This document shows, piece after piece, positions 58,225 through 64,000 of a stretch of DNA of 64,000 nt. This DNA is from Alistipes sp. (GTDB lineage: Bacteria; Bacteroidota; Bacteroidia; Bacteroidales; Rikenellaceae), in the NCBI GenBank assembly GCA_017938765.1, contig JAGBAX010000014.1:22135-86134 (forward strand). The letters run 5' to 3'. The notes beneath the pieces are model-generated. The model worked only from the letters and a program-made list of their open reading frames with translations. It ran no database searches and was not told the origin of the DNA. The first letter of the stretch is position 1. Every line of letters starts with the position of its first letter. The position numbers and the translations under genes were made by a program.

Positions 58225-58824
58225 ATGAAGAACTTTACACTGATGTCTATATTTGCAGGTCTACTTATTGGCACAGGAGGACTTGTATACCTTAGAGTTG
58301 GCGGCGTAGCAGGCGCAGTACTATTTGCATTTGGATTGCTATGCGTTGTGATGTGTGGTGCGCAACTCTTTACAGGTAAGTCTGGCTTTCTGCCATACAA
58401 AGATTTTCCGAAGCTGATAGCAATGATTCTTCTCAATGCTGTAGGATGCGCAATAGCGGCATTTATTGCATCTTATTGTAGCTCTGAGACTCTTATTGCT
58501 AACCTTCATAGCATTATAGATGCTCGCCTTGCTGCCTCTTGGCACAAGGTGCTTGTAACATCTATTGGTACTGGAATGATTATGACCCTTGCAGTCTACG
58601 GTGCGCGTCAAAAGCACTATCTGCCACTACTGTTTGGTGTACCAGTCTTTATACTCTGTGGGCTACCCCACTGCGTTGCTGATGCCTTCTACTATGTCGC
58701 AGCACTGCTCTACAACTCTTTTGAGTGGGAACTACTCATAGCGTGGCTATGGGCCATTGCTGGTAACTATATCGGTTGCAACCTACCACGCCTATTTATG
58801 GGCGAGGCGTTTGACAAGGCGTAA
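58225..58824 (+). CDS. Compact formate/nitrite transporter (FNT) family protein
   Basis: 199 residues, six membrane helices, against 250-285 for most FNT channels. The TM2-loop signature GAQLFTGK (FNT: GxxLFTGN), the pore His in CGLPHCVADAFYY (FNT: GxxHxxAN) and the terminal AGNYIGCNLPRLF (FNT: GNxxGG) are in the right order. Loops and termini are short. It may pass formate, lactate or another small anion through the inner membrane. Monocistronic; convergent with the phosphoesterase gene 2 bases away. Confidence 0.8.
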   Translation: MKNFTLMSIFAGLLIGTGGLVYLRVGGVAGAVLFAFGLLCVVMCGAQLFTGKSGFLPYKDFPKLIAMILLNAVGCAIAAFIASYCSSETLIANLHSIIDARLAASWHKVLVTSIGTGMIMTLAVYGARQKHYLPLLFGVPVFILCGLPHCVADAFYYVAALLYNSFEWELLIAWLWAIAGNYIGCNLPRLFMGEAFDKA

Positions 58825-58826
58825 TT

Positions 58827-59336
58827 CTACCACGCACTCTTCTTATCGCGCTCCCAGTTACCAATCTCCATATCGCGGATATCGCTGCCGTCAATAGTAA
58901 AGCGGATAGCCGTGCGGACATTATGAAATCCATAACACCCCGCAGCACCTGGGTTGATGTGCAGCAGGTCGTAGACTTTATCGTATATAACCTTCAGAAT
59001 ATGTGAGTGTCCAGAGATAAAAATCTTTGGTCGTGCCGTCTGTATCTTCTGCAGAGCCTTGGGGTGATAGTGGCGCGGATAGCCACCGATATGGGTCATA
59101 AGGACAGTAACATCCTCGCACTTGAAATAGGCAAACTCCTCATAGTGGTAGCGCACCGAGGTGTTGTCTATATTTCCGTAGACAGCCCTCAGTGGCTTAA
59201 AGGCGGCGATAGCCTCAGCGGTCTCAACATTGCCGATATCTCCCGCGTGCCAAATCTCATCTACATCCTTGAGGAAATACTTTAAGCAATCGTCAAAAGT
59301 GCCGTGAGTATCGGAAATTACGCCAATGCGTCTCAT
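58827..59336 (-). CDS. YfcE-family metallophosphoesterase
   Basis: 169 residues. All metal motifs are present in order: ISDTHG (D-x-H), WHAGDIGN (GD), YGNIDN (GNxD), MTHIGG, and SGHSHI (GHSH). Acts as a small cytoplasmic phosphodiesterase; the physiological substrate is unknown. 3 bases after the alpha/beta hydrolase gene; last in the rarA operon. Confidence 0.93.
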   Translation of the reverse strand: MRRIGVISDTHGTFDDCLKYFLKDVDEIWHAGDIGNVETAEAIAAFKPLRAVYGNIDNTSVRYHYEEFAYFKCEDVTVLMTHIGGYPRHYHPKALQKIQTARPKIFISGHSHILKVIYDKVYDLLHINPGAAGCYGFHNVRTAIRFTIDGSDIRDMEIGNWERDKKSAW

Positions 59337-59339
59337 CGC

Positions 59340-60260
59340 TTAATTATAATTTGTAGACAGATACTCCTTTACGCTAAAGCGAGTCTTTGTCTTTGGATAC
59401 TTCTGGTCGCGCACTGTCTCGGTAATCTGCAATTTGCTACCATCAACGACATATCGCTTGATAAAGCTGATAACGTCGTAGACATTTGCATACATCGGCT
59501 CGCCAGCCATAGCATGATTACGATAAGCAGCCGAATAGAAGAGGAACGGCACCTCCATCTTCTCAAGTTGTCCAACAATAAACTTTGAGCCGTAGAATCC
59601 CACGCCAAAGGCAGATGCCTTCTTATATGGCACATTGCTATCTGCATCGCCATGAAAAAGCATCATCGGACAAGGGGTCTTCTCCCATTTTGGCTTGCCA
59701 GAGACAGAGAATATAGCACCAGCAAAGCTAACAACACCTGCGTAGTTAAAATCGCCAAGCACCTCTGTGCGAGGGTCAGAATTACAAATCATATTTTCTG
59801 CCTGCAGTGCTGTTATCGCACCAGCACTTGAGCCACAAGCAACAATCTGCTCAGGATTGATATTCCACTCCTCGGCATTGTGCAGCACGAACAAGGTTGC
59901 AGCAAGCATATCTTCCGCAGCAAAATCTACAGCGCGCTTCATAGTCATAATAGAGCCCTTAAGACTCTCTGTATCAAAACCCTTTGCAAGCACCTTGCGA
60001 TAATCAATGCTTACAACATCAATACCTGCATTGTTCAAAGCCTTGAAATAAGGAACATACTCCTTATCTGCACGTGTTCCACGCGCAAAAGCACCACCAA
60101 AGGCGAAGATTACGCAAGGACGCAGTCCCTCAACCTCTACGGCTGCGTAGTGGTCAAGGTGGAGCTGCTCTCCATCTTTAATTGCATAGAGATGTGTAGT
60201 TTGCGCTGAAACTATAAAACAACAAGAGAGCGCAATAAATAGTGTCAAAAATCTTCTCAT
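59340..60260 (-). CDS. Exported alpha/beta hydrolase (esterase-like)
   Basis: 306 residues, signal peptide MRRFLTLFIALSCCFIVSAQ. CVIFAFGGAFARGTR is the oxyanion-hole region, VACGSSAGAITALQ carries the nucleophile Ser (GxSxG), LFHGDADSNVPY the acid Asp and YRNHAMAG the His. It resembles carboxylesterases of the BD-FAE/acetyl-xylan esterase kind; the substrate is unknown. One base after rarA, an odd pairing of a replication factor with an exported enzyme. Confidence 0.88.
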   Translation of the reverse strand: MRRFLTLFIALSCCFIVSAQTTHLYAIKDGEQLHLDHYAAVEVEGLRPCVIFAFGGAFARGTRADKEYVPYFKALNNAGIDVVSIDYRKVLAKGFDTESLKGSIMTMKRAVDFAAEDMLAATLFVLHNAEEWNINPEQIVACGSSAGAITALQAENMICNSDPRTEVLGDFNYAGVVSFAGAIFSVSGKPKWEKTPCPMMLFHGDADSNVPYKKASAFGVGFYGSKFIVGQLEKMEVPFLFYSAAYRNHAMAGEPMYANVYDVISFIKRYVVDGSKLQITETVRDQKYPKTKTRFSVKEYLSTNYN

Positions 60261-60261
60261 A

Positions 60262-61536
60262 TTACTTATACTTTCCCTCCCACAACTCCGTCATACGAGC
60301 GGCAATCTTCTGCTCCGTAGCGTTAGAGGTGTTAGGGTGATAAAACTGTGTTCCAGCAAGTGAATCTGGCATAAACTCCTGCACTACGAAGTTATTATCG
60401 TAGTCGTGCGCATACTTATAATCCTTACCATACCCCTCGCTCTTCATAAGACCCGTAACGGCATTACGCAGATGAAGCGGTACTGGGCGCAGAGTGTTAT
60501 CCTTACGCACAAAGGCAAGTGCCTCGTTAATTGCCATGTAGGCAGAGTTGCTCTTCTGACTTGTAGCAAGATAGATGGTCGTCTCGGCAAGGGTTATTCG
60601 CGCCTCTGGCATACCAATTTTATGCACCGTATCAAAGCAGGCATTGGCCAGCAGTAGCGCATTTGGATTGGCAAGACCGATATCCTCCGAAGCCAGTATC
60701 ACAAGCCTACGGGCGATAAACCTCGGCTCCTCGCCACCCTCCAACATTCGCGCCAAGTAGTATATTGCTGCATTGGGGTCAGAGCCGCGCACAGACTTGA
60801 TAAAGGCGGAGATTATGTCGTAGTGTTGCTCGCCATTCTTATCATAGAGTGCTATATTCTGCTGAAGGGCGTCTGTAATAGTCTGGTTATTAATCACAAC
60901 ATCCCCCTCCGTAGCACTTGTGATAATATCCAGAATATTGAGCAGTTTACGAGCATCACCACCCGCAAAGCCAAACAGAGCCTCAGTCTGCTCAACAGTG
61001 ATATTGCGCTTTTTCAGCTCCGTATCTGTCGTAAGGGCGCGATTAAGCAGCTCGGCAAGGCAGTCGTTATCCATAGGTCTTAATGTGTAGACCTGACAGC
61101 GGCTGAGCAGCGGAGTGATAACCTCAAACGATGGATTCTCTGTAGTAGCACCTATAAGCACCACCTCGCCCCTCTCCACGGCACCGAGCAGGGAGTCCTG
61201 CTGCGACTTATTGAAGCGATGAATCTCATCTATAAAGAGCAGTGGCGTAGCCGAACTGAAAAACTGCTGACGCTTTGCCGCCTCAATAACCTCGCGCACC
61301 TCCTTAACGCCACTCGTGACGGCCGAGAGTGTATAGAATGGTCGCTCAAGCTCCGCAGCAACAATCTTTGCCAGTGTAGTCTTACCCACACCAGGAGGAC
61401 CCCAAAGGATAAAGGATGGAACATTCTTAGTCTCTATAAAGCGACGGAACACACCATCACGACCGACCAGATGACTCTGACCGATATAATCTTCAAGTCG
61501 TTGAGGACGAAGCCTCTCTGCAAGTGGAGCTGCCAT
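60262..61536 (-). CDS. rarA: Replication-associated recombination protein RarA (MgsA)
   Basis: 424 residues. AAA+ ATPase related to clamp loaders that acts at stalled forks and single-strand gaps. Walker A GPPGVGKTT at 46-54, Walker B LLFIDEIHRF, sensor GATTENPSFEV, then the C-terminal oligomerisation domain with SDPNAAIYYLARMLEGGE and ASEDIGLANP. Complete. Confidence 0.96.
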   Translation of the reverse strand: MAAPLAERLRPQRLEDYIGQSHLVGRDGVFRRFIETKNVPSFILWGPPGVGKTTLAKIVAAELERPFYTLSAVTSGVKEVREVIEAAKRQQFFSSATPLLFIDEIHRFNKSQQDSLLGAVERGEVVLIGATTENPSFEVITPLLSRCQVYTLRPMDNDCLAELLNRALTTDTELKKRNITVEQTEALFGFAGGDARKLLNILDIITSATEGDVVINNQTITDALQQNIALYDKNGEQHYDIISAFIKSVRGSDPNAAIYYLARMLEGGEEPRFIARRLVILASEDIGLANPNALLLANACFDTVHKIGMPEARITLAETTIYLATSQKSNSAYMAINEALAFVRKDNTLRPVPLHLRNAVTGLMKSEGYGKDYKYAHDYDNNFVVQEFMPDSLAGTQFYHPNTSNATEQKIAARMTELWEGKYK

Positions 61537-61544
61537 ATCAAGCG

Positions 61545-61552
61545 CAAAGATA
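61545..61552 (-). promoter_or_regulatory. Promoter -7 element of the rarA operon
   Basis: TATCTTTG on the minus strand, only 8 bases before the rarA ATG, so the transcript would be leaderless or nearly so. No clear -33 element. Confidence 0.5.
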
Positions 61553-61647
61553 CAAAATAAATTGGAAAATTGAATTTTATCTACTATCTTTACTCTCCAA
61601 AAGGCAAAACAGCCGTTCAGTTGTACATTATAATAAACACAACAAAT

Positions 61648-63633
61648 ATGAAAAGATTTTTTACACTACTAACACTCTGCGTAGCGACTATCAGTTCTCT
61701 CTACGCACAAAAGAGCTACTCGCTCTCTTCCCCTGATGGGGCCCTTACAGCCACAGTTAGCACTGGCAATGCAACAACCTACTCCGTAGCTTTGGAGGGC
61801 AAGACTATTCTTCAGCCATCTACAGTCGCCCTGACCCTCACTGACGGCACAACTATCGGCAGTGGCAAGGTAAAGCGCATAGTGCGTGGCAACCACAACG
61901 AGGTTATCACTCCGAAATTCTACTTCAAGAGTGCCATTGAGGACAACTACAACAGTCTTACTGTAGAGTATCGTGACCGCAGCGCAATAGAGTTTCGCGC
62001 ATACAACGACGGCGTGGCCTACCGCATAACCACCGACCGCAAGGAGGGTTATACCGTCAAGGATGAGCTCGCACAGTTTAACTTCGGCTCAAACTATAAG
62101 TGCTGGGTTGCCTACGCCAATCTGACTGGCACGAAGAGGGACAAGTACTTCACATCCTTTGAGAACACCTATAATAATATAGCGCTTACGGAGGTCAGCG
62201 ACTCTCGCCTTGCACTATCGCCTGCTGTTGTAGATGTTGACGGTGTGAAGGTCTTGATTGCCGAGAGCGATACGGAGAACTATCCGGGTATGTTCCTTCA
62301 CAATCCAGACAAGAGCACCTCGCTCAAGGGTCACTTTGCCCCAGTGCCAAACGAAGTCAAGGTTGGCGGGCACAACAAGCTGCAGGGCATTGTCCTCTCT
62401 CGTCACGACTACATCGCCCAGTGCAGTGGCAAGAGCAACTTTCCTTGGAGAGTAGTTGTCGTAGCCAAGAACGACAGTGAACTTGCTGGCACTGACATGG
62501 TCTACCGACTCGCTTCGCCCTCGCGCGTAGAGAACACCGACTGGATTGTTCCTGGCAAGGTCGCTTGGGAGTGGTGGAATCACTGGGGACTTACGGGCGT
62601 AGACTTTGAGGCGGGCGTAAATACTGCCACCTACAAAGCATACATAGATTTTGCTGCCGACTATGGCGTAGAGTATGTTATCCTTGACGAGGGTTGGGCC
62701 GCAAAGTACAAGAACAACCTATTAGATGTCGTTCCAGAGATTGACCTTGAGCATATCGTAGACTATGCTGCGCAAAAGGGTGTGGGAATAATCCTCTGGG
62801 CGGGCTACAACGCCTTTAATGCCGATATTGAGGGTGTATGTCGTCACTATGCCGCTATGGGCGTAAAGGGTTTCAAGATTGACTTTATGGACCGCGACGA
62901 CCAGCCGATGATGGCCTTCTACTACCGCGCCGCCGAAGCCTGCGCAAAGCACAAGCTGCTGGTAGACTTTCACGGATGTGCAAAACCTGCAGGAATGAAC
63001 AGAACATATCCGAATGTTATAAACTTTGAGGCTGTCTTCGGCCTTGAGCAGATGAAGTGGAGCAAAACAACGGTAGACCATATGGCATACGATGTCACTA
63101 TGCCATTTATCCGTATGGTCGCAGGCCCTATAGACTACACGCAGGGCGCGATGCGCAACGCCACAAAGAGCAACTACCGCCCCGTAAAGCACGAGCCTAT
63201 GAGTCAAGGTACGCGCTGCCACCAGCTTGCCGCATATGCCGTATTCTACTCGCCACTATCAATGCTCTGCGACTCCCCATCGGCATATCGCAAGGAGAGT
63301 GAGTGCGCAGAGTTTATCGCCTCTGTGCCTACAGTATGGGATGAGACAGTAGTCCTTGACGGCAAAATCGGCGAATATGTAGTTACAGCCCGCAGAAAAG
63401 GCAACACCTGGTATATCGGCGGAATGACAAACTGGACTGCCCGCACACTTGAGGTAGACCTCTCACAAATCCTTGCAGAGGGCAACTACACCGCAGATAT
63501 GTTCAGAGATGGCGCAAACGCGCACCGCATAGCCTCAGACTATAAGCGCGAGAAAATCACCCTGCCAGCATCCCGCAAACTTACCGTTTACCTCGCCCCT
63601 GGCGGCGGATTTATGATGCGCGTGGTTCAGTAG
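61648..63633 (+). CDS. Glycoside hydrolase family 97
   Basis: 661 residues from the ATG of MKRFFTLLTLCVATISSLYA (signal peptide); the longer frame is upstream non-coding. N-terminal beta-sandwich (SYSLSSPDGALTATVSTG), central (beta/alpha)8 barrel, C-terminal beta domain. VAWEWWNHWGLTG is a GH97 signature. GFKIDFMDRDDQ (Asp about 412) and NVINFEAVFG (Glu about 460) fit the nucleophile and acid/base of the retaining, alpha-galactosidase-like subgroup rather than the inverting SusB type; this subgroup call is inference. Periplasmic or surface; no other polysaccharide-use genes adjoin. Confidence 0.92.
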   Translation: MKRFFTLLTLCVATISSLYAQKSYSLSSPDGALTATVSTGNATTYSVALEGKTILQPSTVALTLTDGTTIGSGKVKRIVRGNHNEVITPKFYFKSAIEDNYNSLTVEYRDRSAIEFRAYNDGVAYRITTDRKEGYTVKDELAQFNFGSNYKCWVAYANLTGTKRDKYFTSFENTYNNIALTEVSDSRLALSPAVVDVDGVKVLIAESDTENYPGMFLHNPDKSTSLKGHFAPVPNEVKVGGHNKLQGIVLSRHDYIAQCSGKSNFPWRVVVVAKNDSELAGTDMVYRLASPSRVENTDWIVPGKVAWEWWNHWGLTGVDFEAGVNTATYKAYIDFAADYGVEYVILDEGWAAKYKNNLLDVVPEIDLEHIVDYAAQKGVGIILWAGYNAFNADIEGVCRHYAAMGVKGFKIDFMDRDDQPMMAFYYRAAEACAKHKLLVDFHGCAKPAGMNRTYPNVINFEAVFGLEQMKWSKTTVDHMAYDVTMPFIRMVAGPIDYTQGAMRNATKSNYRPVKHEPMSQGTRCHQLAAYAVFYSPLSMLCDSPSAYRKESECAEFIASVPTVWDETVVLDGKIGEYVVTARRKGNTWYIGGMTNWTARTLEVDLSQILAEGNYTADMFRDGANAHRIASDYKREKITLPASRKLTVYLAPGGGFMMRVVQ

Positions 63634-63640
63634 CTACGCA

Positions 63641-63834
63641 GTACCGTCCCTTTTCTGAAGAAAAGTGACCCAAAAGACTTTAGGCGAAACTCTGTTTCGC
63701 TTCCATGCTGATGCGGATTTAGGATAGCCTTGCGGCTATTACGATAAAAAAGAGAGATATGCTTTTGCTCAAGTAAACTTGGCAAGCAATCTCTCTTTTC
63801 TCTCGTACCATCTGCGATGGGCAACCTCAATCCG
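63641..63834 (+). repeat. Palindromic element family 2, copy B
   Basis: It opens with GTACCGTCCC and the hairpin TTTTCTGAAGAAAAG as in copy A, then GCGAAAC-TCT-GTTTCGC. The cloverleaf follows: outer CGGATTTAGG / CCTCAATCCG (one mismatch), ATAGCC-TTGC-GGCTAT, a long arm AAAAGAGAGAT / ATCTCTCTTTT capped by CAAG-TAAA-CTTG, and CCATC-TGC-GATGG. Stems differ from copy A on both sides but pair. It starts 7 bases after the GH97 stop. Confidence 0.78.
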
Positions 63835-63902
63835 AATAAATACACAGACAAAGTCTGTACCGCTGAAAAGCCAACACTGCGATTAAGCCGAGAGCAACAG
63901 CG

Positions 63903-64000
63903 GTCGCACACCGAAGGTGCAAAAGGCGAAGATTGAAAACGGGAGCTTGCTCACAGATTTTCAATTTCGCATTTTGAAGTGCTTGCACTGCGACTGATAC
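63903..64000 (+). repeat. Palindromic element family 2, copy D (may extend past the window)
   Basis: Outer GTCGC / GCGAC (63903-63907 / 63990-63994), CACC-GAA-GGTG, a long arm GCGAA-g-ATTGAAAA / TTTTCAATTTCGC capped by GAGC-TT-GCTC, and AGTGC-TT-GCACT. Same order of four stems as copies A-C. Between copies B and D (63835-63902) a small hairpin ACAGAC-AAA-GTCTGT is the only structure seen. Confidence 0.65.

Noticed and set aside
63627-63911. 94-codon minus-strand frame across the end of the window
   Set aside because: It lies over family 2 palindromes, and such frames arise from paired sequence.

Overview
The window is chromosomal DNA from a member of the Bacteroidales (Bacteroidota), probably an anaerobic gut or animal-associated species. 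Several independent signs support this. The promoters have the Bacteroidota form (TAnnTTTG near -7, TTTG/TTG about 20 bases upstream). There is a V-type ATP synthase operon carrying the DUF2764 gene, the serC-serA-DUF1015 block, a GH97 enzyme, a DUF4301 protein, a fimbrillin-like lipoprotein, a Ser-type sulfatase and a rubredoxin-rubrerythrin fusion. The family or genus cannot be fixed from sequence reading alone. No rRNA, CRISPR array, prophage or intact insertion sequence is present.

Layout. 1-4585 (-): V-ATPase operon E, DUF2764, A, B, start of D. 4945-6378 (-): DUF4301. 6498-11873 (+): tightly packed murB-tilS-holA-unknown-mnmA. 12039-14765: pyruvate phosphate dikinase. 14990-15978: two tandem small beta-barrel-like proteins. 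16092: tRNA-Arg(ACG). 16288-22159 (+): four-gene operon of a RidA/chorismatase-like protein, DUF1549/DUF1553, DUF1501 and a large exported protein, a set best known from Planctomycetes. 22191-28699 (-): AddA-like helicase-nuclease, ABC exporter, HprK-like kinase, S26 peptidase and an AMP-ligase C-terminal stub. 28805-30578 (+): anchored unknown protein, YtxH and holin-like proteins. 30609-32546 (-): dsbD. 32737-37431 (+): AraC regulator and a 1189-residue surface lipoprotein. 37489-38166 (-): ion channel with an unusual filter. 38257: tRNA-Met(CAT), then 850 bases of palindromic repeats. 39183-41927 (-): rplM-rpsI-rpsB-tsf. 42427-47004 (-): yicC-gmk-nadD-ddl-DUF3109-M23 peptidase. 47221-50531 (-): serC-serA-DUF1015. 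50601-52250 (-): sulfatase. 52475-53026 (+): reverse rubrerythrin. 53209-55670 (-): DUF5106 lipoprotein, TPR protein, tadA. 55734-57488 (+): aspS. 57533-58824: small membrane proteins and a compact formate/nitrite-type channel. 58827-61536 (-): rarA, alpha/beta hydrolase, phosphoesterase. 61648-63633 (+): GH97 glycosidase.

Most of the window is ordinary housekeeping. The most unusual content lies between genes. At least three families of imperfect palindromes recur (family 1 at 4819, 38934, 47095; family 2 at 38365, 42232, 63641, 63903; family 3 at 39060, 53085). Copies keep loops and architecture while their stem sequences change in a compensatory way. Six copies adjoin, directly or within about 11 bases, the stop codon of the gene they follow, always in the same orientation for a given family. 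This suggests transcribed, structure-selected 3'-end elements or a REP-like mobile element with a strong site preference. The 22191-25493 module and the 16288-22159 operon are the most interesting protein-coding segments.
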